A DNA stretch of 64,000 nt from Thalassobacterium maritimum (GCF_031127805.1 NZ_JARXHW010000005.1:62001-126000); one strand, 5' to 3'. Positions 22,039-30,963 are shown, numbered from the stretch's first letter. Translations and numbers: made by a program. Notes: a model not told the origin generated them from the sequence alone.

Positions 22039-22518
22039 ATGCATTTAATTACCCAGGCACTCCCTTCGATCCCCGAGGGTCTAGTCAACGTTCCGCTAGT
22101 TGTCGATCGTCATAAATTAGCGCGCCGCCGCTGGCGTGGTGCGGCCGCCGATGGTACTGATTTCGGCTTCGATGTGAACGAATCACTTGCGCACGGCGAC
22201 TGTATTTGGACTACGGATACGGTCGCCTATGTGATCGAGCAAAGCGCGGAGGACTGTTTTCTAATCGCGCTTAAAGAAGCCAAAGAGGCCGCGTGGATTG
22301 GCTGGATGATTGGTAACCTACATTTTAAGGCTGCTTTCAGCGAAGAGGGCGTGCTGGTGCAAGACGATTTGGCCGTTGAGCAAATGCTAGAGCGCGAGCA
22401 TATTCACTATCACCGCGTGCAACGAGTGTTTCAACCCAGCAAACAAGGGGGGCACTCACACGATCATGACCATAGTCACGAGCACGGACATAGTCACGGG
22501 CACGGGCATAGCCATTGA
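22039..22518 (+). CDS. ureE: Urease accessory protein, nickel metallochaperone
   Basis: A 159-residue nickel carrier that delivers Ni(II) to the UreDFG-apourease complex. The N-terminal domain binds the partner proteins. The last 20 or so residues alternate His with Gly, Asp, Ser or Glu and hold more than ten histidines, a nickel store seen in many but not all UreE proteins. The start lies two bases after the ureC stop; its end overlaps the ureF start by one base. Confidence 0.95.
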   Translation: MHLITQALPSIPEGLVNVPLVVDRHKLARRRWRGAAADGTDFGFDVNESLAHGDCIWTTDTVAYVIEQSAEDCFLIALKEAKEAAWIGWMIGNLHFKAAFSEEGVLVQDDLAVEQMLEREHIHYHRVQRVFQPSKQGGHSHDHDHSHEHGHSHGHGHSH

Positions 22519-23243
22519 TGACGTCTAATCATCAAGAACAAGAGTGTTGCGATCGCGCTGCGTGGGTGCCGGCACTTTTACAAGTTTCGGATCCGTTGTT
22601 TCCGACCGGGGCCTATGCGCACTCAATGGGGCTGGAGCAGTGGGCGGCGACTTGTAAGTTTAAGACTGGTGACGACTTGGTGCAGTTTTTTCAGGAGCAT
22701 GCGGGCCCCGCTTTGGCGCGTTTGGAATTGCCTTATTTACGCTACGTGCGCGAAGCAATCGTCGCTGAAGATTGGGCGACTGTCTTGGTATTAGATGCAG
22801 AAATTGACGCTTGGAAGTGGGCGAGCGAAATTCGTGAAGCCAGCATCTCGCAGGGCCGCGGGCGTTTACGACTTTTAAAGAAACTATGGCAGGCATCACC
22901 TGAGATCGAAACCTATTCGGCTGCTTTTGCCACTGGGCGCGCTCGCGGGCATCATCTAGTGGTCGCTGCCTTACAATTCGAACTTTTAAACGTGCCTAAT
23001 GAGGCAGGGTTGATGACCTATGCGTATCAAAGCCTTGCAAATTTTGTGTCCGCTTCGATTAAGTTGCTACGCATCAGTCCCGAGTCGGCACAGTTGGCAC
23101 TGGCGGCAGGGCTGGAGCAATTGCCAGACTGGGTGGCAGCCTCTAAGCAAGTCGAACGCGAGGCTGCCGGATGGTTTGCCCCAGCCTTTGACATCGCTTC
23201 AGCTCGTCATGCCACCGCTTTTTCCAGACTTTTTATTTCTTAA
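22518..23243 (+). CDS. ureF: Urease accessory protein
   Basis: A 241-residue all-helical accessory protein that binds UreD and controls the UreG GTPase. Recognisable are LLQVSDPLFPTGAYAHSMGLEQ near the start (family motif D-x-x-FPxGxxxHSxGLE) and the C-terminal PAFDIASARHATAFSRLF. The ATG at 22518 shares its first base with the ureE stop. Confidence 0.94.
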   Translation: MTSNHQEQECCDRAAWVPALLQVSDPLFPTGAYAHSMGLEQWAATCKFKTGDDLVQFFQEHAGPALARLELPYLRYVREAIVAEDWATVLVLDAEIDAWKWASEIREASISQGRGRLRLLKKLWQASPEIETYSAAFATGRARGHHLVVAALQFELLNVPNEAGLMTYAYQSLANFVSASIKLLRISPESAQLALAAGLEQLPDWVAASKQVEREAAGWFAPAFDIASARHATAFSRLFIS

Positions 23244-23254
23244 TACGATTTAAT

Positions 23255-23884
23255 ATGACAGATTCAAATCCCACACGCCCTGTTCGTATCGGTATTGGTG
23301 GCCCTGTTGGCTCCGGTAAGACGATGTTACTCCTACGGCTGATCGAAAAACTGCATCAGCGCTACTCGCTGGTCGCGATTACCAACGATATCTATACTAA
23401 AGAAGATGAGCAGTTTTTAGTGGCCAACAGTCCCCTGGAAGCCAGCCGCATTTTGGGGGTGGAGACCGGGGGCTGCCCGCACACCGCGATACGAGACGAT
23501 ACCAGTATGAATGAGGTCGCGATCGAGAATCTCATCCTGCGGCATCCGGACACCCAAGTTGTGCTGATGGAGAGCGGTGGCGATAATTTGTCGGCAACCT
23601 TTTCACCCGATTTGGTCGATGCCTTTATCTATGTGATCGATGTGGCGGAGGGCGATAAAATCCCGCGTAAAGGTGGGCCTGCGATTCGTTATTCCGACCT
23701 CATGATTATTAACAAAACAGAGCTCGCACCCTATGTGGGTGCCGACCTTGATGTGATGGCGCGCGATTCAAAAATCCAGCGCGACGAGCGTCCCTTTGTT
23801 TTCTGCGACCTGAAGAGTTATCAGGGGTTGGATGCCGTCATTGCCTGGCTGGAGCAAGAGTGCTTTTTTGCCATTAAAGCTTAA
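23255..23884 (+). CDS. ureG: Urease accessory GTPase
   Basis: A 209-residue SIMIBI-class GTPase that powers nickel insertion. The P-loop is GGPVGSGKT, the metal site C-P-H is in TGGCPHTAIRDD, and ESGGDNLSATFSPDL and the NKTEL base-recognition motif are present. Its stop overlaps the ureD start (TAATG). Confidence 0.97.
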   Translation: MTDSNPTRPVRIGIGGPVGSGKTMLLLRLIEKLHQRYSLVAITNDIYTKEDEQFLVANSPLEASRILGVETGGCPHTAIRDDTSMNEVAIENLILRHPDTQVVLMESGGDNLSATFSPDLVDAFIYVIDVAEGDKIPRKGGPAIRYSDLMIINKTELAPYVGADLDVMARDSKIQRDERPFVFCDLKSYQGLDAVIAWLEQECFFAIKA

Positions 23885-24744
23885 TGTCGACAACAGTTAC
23901 AGAGAATGCTTCGACCCGCACAGGTGTGTTGGGAGGCGCGCGTTTGCGGTATACCTGGGCGCCCGAGTTGGGAACACGATTGACGGGGCAATGGGTGCGG
24001 CCGCCGCTGCATTTGGCTAAGGCCTATCATGCCGATGATTGGGAGATCAGTATTCTGACCAGCCCTACCGCCGGACTGCTGGATAACGATCAGCTCGAAG
24101 TCGAAGCGACAGTGGCGGCTGGTGCCAAGGCCGCTTTAATCAGTCCTGCTGCTTGTCGCGTGCATACCATGCATGCGGGGTATGCCACAGTGCGACAGCA
24201 CTATACTGTAGAGGCTGGAGCCACGCTTGATGTTTGGCCCGCGCCTTTGATATTACAGAAAGGTGCGGCGCTACGACAGGTGACGCGAGTGGACGTGGCT
24301 GCAGATGCGACCGTGCTGCTCTGCGAGGTGGTGACTCCAGGGCGTGCCGCCTTTGGCGAAGCCTTCGAGTTTACCGAATGGCGTTCACAATTACGGATTT
24401 ATCGCGAAGGCAGCTTGCTTGCTTACGAGAATTTCAGTTGTCAACCAGACCGGGGCGACTTATCCGATTGGCAGGCAATGTATCCTAGTGGCAGCTACGC
24501 TAGTTTTTATTTTTTAAGTCCGGAAGTCTTGGGCGATGTGGTTCAGACTTTGCATGAGTTAGAGACGCCGGATGCGACCATCGGAGCCAGCCCCTTGCGT
24601 GTCGGGGGGCTCGGGATTAAAATTCTTGCTGCAGATGGGATTAGTCTGCGCAAAACAGTTTTCTTGGTTCGAAATCTGCTGATCAAACAAACGCAGCAAA
24701 AATTTCCTCACGCGTTATTGCGCGCACAGACTTATTTTAACTAA
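23884..24744 (+). CDS. ureD: Urease accessory protein
   Basis: A 286-residue accessory scaffold (UreD/UreH) that bridges apourease and UreF-UreG. It shows SPTAGLLDNDQLEVE near residue 60 and SPAACRVHTM near residue 88, both in the expected order for UreD. The order here, ureABCEFG-D with ureD last, differs from the enterobacterial order that starts with ureD. The protein needs no signal peptide and has none. Confidence 0.93.
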   Translation: MSTTVTENASTRTGVLGGARLRYTWAPELGTRLTGQWVRPPLHLAKAYHADDWEISILTSPTAGLLDNDQLEVEATVAAGAKAALISPAACRVHTMHAGYATVRQHYTVEAGATLDVWPAPLILQKGAALRQVTRVDVAADATVLLCEVVTPGRAAFGEAFEFTEWRSQLRIYREGSLLAYENFSCQPDRGDLSDWQAMYPSGSYASFYFLSPEVLGDVVQTLHELETPDATIGASPLRVGGLGIKILAADGISLRKTVFLVRNLLIKQTQQKFPHALLRAQTYFN

Positions 24745-24757
24745 ATACCCACTGACT

Positions 24758-25489
24758 ATGCATTTAACTCAAGGCACACTGGATACATCGACGACTTTAT
24801 TAACGAGCGCTGGGGGCGCGATTGCGTTGGCGGCGGCGTTTTATGGCGCACGCAAGCAGTTGCCGGCAAAGAAAGTGCCGGCTTTGCTGGGGATGAGTGC
24901 TTTCGTCTTTTTGGCGCAGATGGTGAATTGCTCGATCGGATTTGGTTTCTCCGGCCATTTGGTGGGGGCGTCTTTACTCGCTATTTTTTTTGGTCCCTCA
25001 GTGACAATGTTGTCGATGGCAGCGATCCTGGCTTTGCAGGTCGGTTTCTTGGGTGATGGCTCTTGGAGCACCTTGGGAGCCAATTTTATAAACATGGGGG
25101 TGGTCGCGCCTTGGGTGGCATATGGCTGTTTCCGTTTACTGCAAGGGCGTCGTGCGCCTCAACTTGATGTCGCTCAGGTGGGCACTTTGGCCTTCGCATC
25201 TTTTATCTCTATCATGGCTGCGTCGTTGAGTGTCAGTGTGATGCTGGGCGGTTCAATCGCGCATCTGCTTTTTGCTGGGACTGTTTGGGGCCTGCTAGAG
25301 TCTGCGATCGCAGTCGCTGTGTTTGCTCTTTGCGTGCGCAGTCAGAGTCGTAACTATGTTGAGACTGGGCGTTTGGCGCTACGCCCCTTAGTCGCGCTTG
25401 CTTGTGTCACGCTATGTTTACTTCCTTTTAGTTCACAGCAGCCGGATGGTTTGGAACACGCGCTCGAAATGGCTCAACTGTCTGATTAG
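24758..25489 (+). CDS. CbiM/NikM-type nickel or cobalt uptake membrane protein
   Basis: A 243-residue membrane protein of the CbiM family, the substrate-binding component of energy-coupling-factor importers for Ni or Co. It begins MHL; His2 is a metal ligand in the family. It shows VNCSIGFGFSGHLVGASL and LGANFINMGVV, typical CbiM segments. Six to seven hydrophobic segments are visible. It ends the urease cluster 14 bases after ureD, so nickel for urease is the likely cargo. No gene for the T component, the ATPase or CbiN follows; the partner genes, if any, lie elsewhere. Confidence 0.85.
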   Translation: MHLTQGTLDTSTTLLTSAGGAIALAAAFYGARKQLPAKKVPALLGMSAFVFLAQMVNCSIGFGFSGHLVGASLLAIFFGPSVTMLSMAAILALQVGFLGDGSWSTLGANFINMGVVAPWVAYGCFRLLQGRRAPQLDVAQVGTLAFASFISIMAASLSVSVMLGGSIAHLLFAGTVWGLLESAIAVAVFALCVRSQSRNYVETGRLALRPLVALACVTLCLLPFSSQQPDGLEHALEMAQLSD

Positions 25490-25521
25490 GTTCAGCTAAA
25501 GTAAGTGGCCTTGTGTGTATC

Positions 25522-26571
25522 TCATGCTCGGCGCATGAGTTCCCGGCGGCGGAGCTGCAGCCAGAGGTTCCACGCGTGCTTTTTTAGGATTTCGCGGGCG
25601 TTATCGATCTCGGCTTTGCGGGCGGTCAGGTTTTCGTTGGCGATGGTGGATAGGTCGTCAAGATTGTAGAGGTAGACATTTTCAATGTCTTCGACGGCGG
25701 GATCGATGTCGCGGGGGAGGGCCAGGTCGATGAGGAAGCAAGGGCGCTCGGGGCGGCGTTTCATGCTTTGCGCAATGATGCTGCGATCCAATATGGTGCC
25801 GGGTGCGGCGGTGGAGCAGATGACAATGTCGAAGTGTTCCAGTTGCGCTTTGAAATCTTCAAAATCAATCGCAGAGCCGCCGAGTTCGTGTGCCAGTTTG
25901 TGAGCATTCTCGAAGGTGCGGCTGCTGACTGCGATGTCGTCGGCGCCGCGGCTCTTGAGCGCTTGCGCGGTCTTTTCGCCCACTTCACCGCTACCGAGTA
26001 GCAGTACGCGGCTTTTGGATAGCTGGCCGAAGATACGGCTGGCTAGATCGACAGCGACGTTGCCGATGCTGATTTGGCCGCGGGTAATGCCGGTCTGCGA
26101 GCGGGCGGCTTTGGCGGCTTGAAAGCTCTTTTCAAAGAGGCGGTTGAGCACATTGCCCGTGCACTTGGCGTCGCGTGCTTTGGTATAGGCCTGCTTGAGT
26201 TGGCCGAGGATTTCGGTCTCGCCGACCATTTGCGAGTCGAGGCCGGTGGACACCTCGAGCACGTGTTGCAGCGCTTCGAGGTTATTATGGCTGTAGGCGT
26301 ATTGCTGGAAGAGTTCGATCGGCACGTTTTGCTTCTCGCAAAACAGTTCACGAATTTCATCCACGCGTTCGATTCGATCGGCCAGCCCGTAGATTTCGAG
26401 GCGATTGCAGGTATTGAGCACTAAGCACTCACGAATACCTTCGTGTGCGTGCAGTCGTTGTTGTAGTTCGAGTGCCTGTGGCTGTGTGAGTGCAAAGCGC
26501 TCACGCACATCCAGTGGCGTCGCGTGGTGCGAGGTGCCCAGCACAAACAGAGATTGCAATACGTCGCTCAT
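25522..26571 (-). CDS. hemA: Glutamyl-tRNA reductase, short form
   Basis: The first enzyme of C5-pathway tetrapyrrole synthesis, reducing glutamyl-tRNA to glutamate-1-semialdehyde with NADPH. The catalytic cysteine stands in VLNTCNRLEIYG (Cys55). The substrate motif SHHATPLDVRERF and the NADPH-binding LLLGSGEVGEKTAQAL follow. At 349 residues it is some 60-80 shorter than typical GluTR and ends at LRRRELMRRA, where the C-terminal dimerisation helices should continue. The stop is clean and no frame-shifted remnant follows, since the convergent cbiM gene lies only 32 bases away. The ATG at 26571 is preferred to a TTG two codons upstream. Confidence 0.93.
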   Translation of the reverse strand: MSDVLQSLFVLGTSHHATPLDVRERFALTQPQALELQQRLHAHEGIRECLVLNTCNRLEIYGLADRIERVDEIRELFCEKQNVPIELFQQYAYSHNNLEALQHVLEVSTGLDSQMVGETEILGQLKQAYTKARDAKCTGNVLNRLFEKSFQAAKAARSQTGITRGQISIGNVAVDLASRIFGQLSKSRVLLLGSGEVGEKTAQALKSRGADDIAVSSRTFENAHKLAHELGGSAIDFEDFKAQLEHFDIVICSTAAPGTILDRSIIAQSMKRRPERPCFLIDLALPRDIDPAVEDIENVYLYNLDDLSTIANENLTARKAEIDNAREILKKHAWNLWLQLRRRELMRRA

Positions 26572-26589
26572 GACCAATACGAAATGTGC

Positions 26590-27450
26590 TTAACGCTCGA
26601 CGCGGAGGGGCGCTCCAGTCGCTTGAGGTTCGGAATCGCGGGCAGATTGCACCGGCCAGAGTGAGGCGATTGCTAGCACGAAGAGTATAATCGTAGCTAT
26701 CGCGTGGCGCCGTGTGACGAGTTTCTTTTGAATGCGTAGCACGAAAACGGTGAGATATCCGAGCCAGATTAGGCAAGTCGCGGTGAGTTTAAATACAGGC
26801 ACTAGTTCGTGGTTATTGACCCAAAATATGGAGCCAAAGATCAGTGAGGCACTGAGAACAATTACACCAGTGATCAGTAGGCGTTTGGCCATGAGATCCA
26901 ATTGTTGCACGGAGGGCAGGTATTGGTAGAGGCCTTTGAATTGCTTCTTTTTGAGCCCGTGTTGCTGGATCAGAAACATGATAGATACCAGCGATAGGAT
27001 GGCGAAAACACCGTAGCTAAAGATGGCGAGTGCGGCGTGCAGTTCGATCCAAGGGTTGCCACCGAAGAGGCCGGGCGGGTAGGCGCGATCCCAGGAGGGC
27101 ACGATGAAGGCACCTGCCGCCAGTAAGGTGGCCAGCCCCGCGGTGAAAAATCCGAGCAAGCGCAAACGGAAGGCGGGGCCGATGATGAAAAAGAGCAAAA
27201 CCAGCGACCAGGCTAGGAACTGTGCAATCTCAAAAGTGTTGCCGAGCGGGCAGCCTTTGATTGCCGCACCGCGCAAGTTCAGGCCTAGGGTTTGAATCAG
27301 AAAGCCCCCCATCAGCAGTGCAAACATGACGCTGCGCGGATAGGCGCGGCGCATCAGCAGCGCGGCCAAGCCAAACGCGAACGCGCCGCCATAGATGGCC
27401 GCGGCCACCGCAAAGGCGTTTCGATCTGTCATGGCGATTTCGTTGAGCAT
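26590..27450 (-). CDS. CcsA/HemX-like cytochrome c assembly membrane protein
   Basis: A 286-residue inner-membrane protein with about eight hydrophobic segments. NPWIELHAALAIFSYGVFAI carries the conserved histidine region of the CcsA/CcmF heme-handling superfamily, and GSIFWVNNHEL the second one. Small members next to hemA are often called HemX and affect HemA levels; larger ones attach heme to cytochrome c. Here it is 18 bases upstream of hemA and surely co-transcribed. I keep the name open because the WWD-type signature is not clearly visible. Confidence 0.8.
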   Translation of the reverse strand: MLNEIAMTDRNAFAVAAAIYGGAFAFGLAALLMRRAYPRSVMFALLMGGFLIQTLGLNLRGAAIKGCPLGNTFEIAQFLAWSLVLLFFIIGPAFRLRLLGFFTAGLATLLAAGAFIVPSWDRAYPPGLFGGNPWIELHAALAIFSYGVFAILSLVSIMFLIQQHGLKKKQFKGLYQYLPSVQQLDLMAKRLLITGVIVLSASLIFGSIFWVNNHELVPVFKLTATCLIWLGYLTVFVLRIQKKLVTRRHAIATIILFVLAIASLWPVQSARDSEPQATGAPLRVER

Positions 27451-27460
27451 GGGATTGAGT

Positions 27461-27922
27461 TTATAAAGTTTTGGAAAGGTCGATATAGCTTAGATTCAGG
27501 CCGACTTCGGCGGCGAGTTGCGCTTGGCGTTTGTCGCAAGTCACAAAGTGTTTAATGTTGGAAATGATCGCTGTGGCAACATGAAGAATGTCGAGTGTGC
27601 GACAAAGATTATCTGCAGAATAGAGCCGAGAGAGCTCGAAGCACTGATTTTCGATCCGCAGGGGATCTGGGTGTAGCCGTTGTAGTCTGCCGCTTGCGAT
27701 GTCTTCCTCGATGTAGAGGAGTGCTTGTTCTAATTCTTCGGCGTGTATTCGCTTGCGACCATAAAGGACGCGCAGAGAGTTTCTTAGCTCCATTTCACCA
27801 ATAAAGCTGAGAGGAATGATTGCTTGCGATTGTGCGATGGCGATCACTTCCCTGCTTCCATTTTCTTCGTTGTAAAGTTTGAGTAGGGAACTGGTGTCGA
27901 AGTAGAGGCTAGTATCTTTCAC
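27461..27922 (-). CDS. PIN-domain toxin (VapC-like ribonuclease)
   Basis: A 153-residue putative ribonuclease toxin. The PIN acidic residues are in place: Asp in LYFDTSSLLKLY, Glu in GEMELRNSL, Asp in LDILHVATA and Asp in FVTCDKRQA. The GTG at 27922 is chosen because AGGA stands five bases before it and it overlaps the antitoxin end by 14 bases, the usual coupling. A TTG at 27940 is the alternative. It should cleave RNA when freed from its antitoxin. Confidence 0.82.
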   Translation of the reverse strand: MKDTSLYFDTSSLLKLYNEENGSREVIAIAQSQAIIPLSFIGEMELRNSLRVLYGRKRIHAEELEQALLYIEEDIASGRLQRLHPDPLRIENQCFELSRLYSADNLCRTLDILHVATAIISNIKHFVTCDKRQAQLAAEVGLNLSYIDLSKTL

Positions 27923-28163
27923 CGCGTCCTTCGCTGACAATGTCGGACCCCATGTTATCCATCGGTCTTGGACGGTCGCCGTAAATGCTCTTGAGCCGTG
28001 CCATCAAATCCGGCCATGGCTTTGGCTCTTTCGTTTCTTGGGCGGGTGTGATGTAGGCCACGGTGTCTTCACCCATGACCCAGCGCAGTGACTCGCCCGC
28101 GACGACGCGTTCACGCACCTCTCGGGTGTGCTTCTGCAGCTCGCGCGTGTTGATTGATTTCAT
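27909..28163 (-). CDS. Phd/YefM-family antitoxin
   Basis: An 84-residue protein beginning MKSINTRELQKHTREVRERV, a classic Phd/YefM DNA-binding start, followed by a basic region and an acidic, Pro-rich tail (PWPDLMARLKSIYGDRPRP) that would wrap the toxin. It probably represses its own promoter and neutralises the adjacent PIN protein. In-frame ATGs upstream (28172 and beyond) exist but lie before the conserved start. The pair sits within the hemA-ccsA-hemH cluster. Confidence 0.8.
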   Translation of the reverse strand: MKSINTRELQKHTREVRERVVAGESLRWVMGEDTVAYITPAQETKEPKPWPDLMARLKSIYGDRPRPMDNMGSDIVSEGRGERY

Positions 28164-28293
28164 GGTAGACATTGTGTCTGACATCGGATTTGGGTCAACT
28201 TTATTCACTTTTTCGCGCTTTAGAGCGAAGCCTATTGAGAATCAGAGCTTAATTAACGCGGGCGTCATCAATGAAGCCCCTACAGTAGGATTA

Positions 28294-29364
28294 TTATTTT
28301 TGTGCCACGTAGGCGGGCGGTGTGGCGTGGGCAGTCTCGTAGGCGCCGTTCTGCCAGTCTTTGACTTTGCTTGCTAGAAAATCGATAAATGCGGGCAATT
28401 CGTTGAGGCAAGGGATCTGCTCAAACGCTTCGCCGCCGGATTCGAGGAAGCTCTCGCGTCCGCGCATGGCGATTTCTTCCAGTGTTTCCAAGCAGTCAGC
28501 AGTGAAGGCCGGACACATTACTTTGACCTTTTTATGGCCGTCTTTCGGTAATTGCTCCAATGCCTTGTCAGTGTAAGGGTGCAGCCAAGGCTCGCGGCCG
28601 AGGCGGCTTTGGAAGGTGATCATGTACTTGTCCTTCGGGATCTTGGCGGCTGCGACGAACTTTTCGACAGTCATCGCGCACTGGTGGCGGTAGCAAGTGG
28701 CATGCGCCGGGTGGCAGGTATTGCAGCAGTCATGGGTGGTCAGGCAATGACTGTGGGAAGGGTCACCTTTGACGAGATGACGTTGTGGGATGCCGTGGAA
28801 GGAAAAGACCAATTTGTCAAAGTCGCCGTCTTTGAGCGAGGGCATGGCGCGCTCCACCATGGCATCGATGTAGCCCGGATCTTGGTAGAAGGGCGGCAGT
28901 AGTGTCGTTTTCAGGTCGGGCTTCATCTCGCGCGCGGCGTCCATTAGCGCCACCACTGCGGTCTCGTAGCTGGACATCGCGTAGTGCGGATACATCGGGA
29001 TGATGAAGAGGTCGTCGACGCCTTGATCCAGTAGCTCTTTCAGAGCATCGGGCGTCGATGGGTTGCCATAGCGCATGCCGAGGCCGACCGGGATGTCGAT
29101 CTTTTCGGCGAGGGCGGCCTGTTGCTGGCGCGAGGTGACGATCAGTGGCGAGCCTTCGTCCAGCCAGACTTCAGAATAGGCCTCTGCAGATTCCCGCGGG
29201 CGTGTCGGTAGGATGAGGCAGTTGACCAGGAACCAGCGAATGGGGTAGGGGGCATCGAGCACGCGCCCATCCATGAGGAATTCGCGCAGATACTTGCGCA
29301 CATCGCTGACTTCGGTGGAATCGGGCGAGCCGAGGTTGAGGAGAATGACGCCTTGTTTGGACAT
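28294..29364 (-). CDS. hemH: Ferrochelatase
   Basis: The last step of heme synthesis: it inserts Fe(II) into protoporphyrin IX. It has 356 residues, begins MSKQGVILLNLGSPDS, and has the active histidine in LVFSFHGIPQRHL. The strip CLTTHDCCNTCHPAHATC, with CYRHQC just after, holds six cysteines within about 25 residues, as seen in bacterial ferrochelatases that carry an Fe-S cluster; cluster binding is inference. The C-terminal glutamate site (FTADCLETLEEI) is present. It stands at the far side of the toxin-antitoxin pair from hemA and ccsA. Confidence 0.95.
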   Translation of the reverse strand: MSKQGVILLNLGSPDSTEVSDVRKYLREFLMDGRVLDAPYPIRWFLVNCLILPTRPRESAEAYSEVWLDEGSPLIVTSRQQQAALAEKIDIPVGLGMRYGNPSTPDALKELLDQGVDDLFIIPMYPHYAMSSYETAVVALMDAAREMKPDLKTTLLPPFYQDPGYIDAMVERAMPSLKDGDFDKLVFSFHGIPQRHLVKGDPSHSHCLTTHDCCNTCHPAHATCYRHQCAMTVEKFVAAAKIPKDKYMITFQSRLGREPWLHPYTDKALEQLPKDGHKKVKVMCPAFTADCLETLEEIAMRGRESFLESGGEAFEQIPCLNELPAFIDFLASKVKDWQNGAYETAHATPPAYVAQK

Positions 29365-29480
29365 AGGCTAAGAGAAGGTCGCCTAGCGCCATTTTGTCAA
29401 ACCGAAGTGAATAAATGAAAATGCCGCCTACGCGACTGTGGAGCATGTATTTTGCCTTTGAAGGGGTATTTTCAGGCTTG

Positions 29481-30275
29481 CTAGAGGCCAAACAGCACCA
29501 TGAGTCCCGCCAGCGAGAGCCACATTAGGGCGATCGAGATCATGCGGGCTAATATAGCAATTCGGATGGCGGTGGCCCATTCGCGCACATCGGTGAATTG
29601 ACGTATCAATATCAGTAAGAGCATGAAACTGAGGCCCAGACGGATGGGGTTCAATAGCCCGATGCTAAGCAAGTAATCCAAGCCGGCTCCCACGACGGCG
29701 ACTGCGAGGCTCAGTGAGGCGATCTGGTAAAATAAGCAAGGAAAGCCACTCAGGCTGAACGCGATTTGGAGCACAATGTAGGTGATGATGATTTCGAGAA
29801 TGAAGCCGATCAGCACGTCGCGCAGGTGTTCGCGGGCCTGGTTGGTGGGACTGGATGTGTGGGCGCTTTCGTAGTTTTCGATCGCTGCGTCGAGATTGTC
29901 GTTGATCCCGCCAAAGTTGTAGAGCTGGTCTAGCTGGTCGGCGGCTTGTTCTTCCGCTTGAATGCTCTCGGTGATGGTCATGTCGTTGCGGATGACGGGA
30001 ATGTCGATTTTGAGCTCTGAGTTGTCTTGGGCGTTCAGCAAGCTGGCTGTCGGCGCTTGTAGTTTCACTCCATTCTCGCTTACGAGTTTGCCAGATTTGA
30101 ATTCTAGTTTGCGCTGATCGGCGTATATGATAACCGAGCGATCGGCGATCTCCATCGTCGAGATAGGCTTGCCGATTTTAGCTTCGACTGCTAGTGGACT
30201 CATTCCAGGAGTCAAGTTTTGAGCGAACAGATTGAGCCCGAGGCAGCTGAGGAAGATTAGGAGAAAATACTTCAT
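29481..30275 (-). CDS. Exported or membrane protein with BamE-like segment and four membrane helices
   Basis: A 264-residue protein with a signal peptide (MKYFLLIFLSCLGLNLFAQ). A segment LTPGMSPLAVEAKIGKP resembles the SmpA/BamE-like motif also seen at 13164. An acidic linker follows, and four hydrophobic helices occupy the C-terminal 120 residues. I do not recognise the family. The fusion of an outer-envelope-like sensing domain to a membrane anchor suggests an envelope role. It is not clearly in an operon. Confidence 0.6.
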   Translation of the reverse strand: MKYFLLIFLSCLGLNLFAQNLTPGMSPLAVEAKIGKPISTMEIADRSVIIYADQRKLEFKSGKLVSENGVKLQAPTASLLNAQDNSELKIDIPVIRNDMTITESIQAEEQAADQLDQLYNFGGINDNLDAAIENYESAHTSSPTNQAREHLRDVLIGFILEIIITYIVLQIAFSLSGFPCLFYQIASLSLAVAVVGAGLDYLLSIGLLNPIRLGLSFMLLLILIRQFTDVREWATAIRIAILARMISIALMWLSLAGLMVLFGL

Positions 30276-30348
30276 AAATAGTGTATGATTCTGGCGGGGT
30301 AGCTGCTATTCATAGTCGGAGCCGGCTGGGCCGCACAATGACAAATTT

Positions 30349-30963
30349 TTAATCAGGTAAGATTAAGTCGGTGTTGTAGCGCATCCATTGCGACAAATGC
30401 TGCTCGATGCGCTCGCAAGATTTTTGAGCTGCCTGTTCTTGGCGAGCGGGAGCCGGTTCGCGTAGTAATTGGCGGGCGTGCTTGCGCCATTCATCGTGGA
30501 GCGTGGGCCACCAAGACTCGCGGACGGGGTAACCTTCGTCTTTGAGTAGTAAGTAGAGGCTTTTAAATAATACGACCTCGGGCGCTTTGCCGGCAGCAAA
30601 CGCGTTCAGCGCTCGCTCAGTTAGGCTAAATAAACGCTCGGACTCAGGCATATGTGTGGCATTGGCGACTAGCAGGGCACTCAGTCGGCACGCATGGCGT
30701 AGGCTGTGGTAATTTTGGCCAATTTGTTCGCGTCGTTGGGTGAGTTGATACTCTTTGACGAAGCGCATGGTACCCTGTTGTGAGCGTTCCAGTATGAGCG
30801 CAGCCCGATCGAAGAGGTCGGGGGTGGTGGATGTGTGTGCTTGCTTTGGGCGGCGTTTTAAGCACAGAAAGATGCCGCTCTCTATCGAGAGCAGGTGCAG
30901 CTTCAGGAAGGACTCGCCAGAGGGCTCCGTCTTGAGCACGAGCACGTCTTCTTGCTCAAGCAT
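30349..30963 (-). CDS. RecO-like protein, divergent
   Basis: A 204-residue soluble protein. The N-terminus (EDVLVLKTEPSGESFLKLHLLSIESGIFLCLKRR) reads like the oligonucleotide-binding fold of RecO. The rest is helical, with an HACRLSALLVAN segment comparable to the RecO helical domain. RecO loads RecA onto gaps with RecF and RecR. There is no zinc motif and the protein is shorter than usual (about 240). It overlaps the DUF502 gene by eight bases. I hold the assignment at moderate confidence. Confidence 0.5.
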   Translation of the reverse strand: MLEQEDVLVLKTEPSGESFLKLHLLSIESGIFLCLKRRPKQAHTSTTPDLFDRAALILERSQQGTMRFVKEYQLTQRREQIGQNYHSLRHACRLSALLVANATHMPESERLFSLTERALNAFAAGKAPEVVLFKSLYLLLKDEGYPVRESWWPTLHDEWRKHARQLLREPAPARQEQAAQKSCERIEQHLSQWMRYNTDLILPD

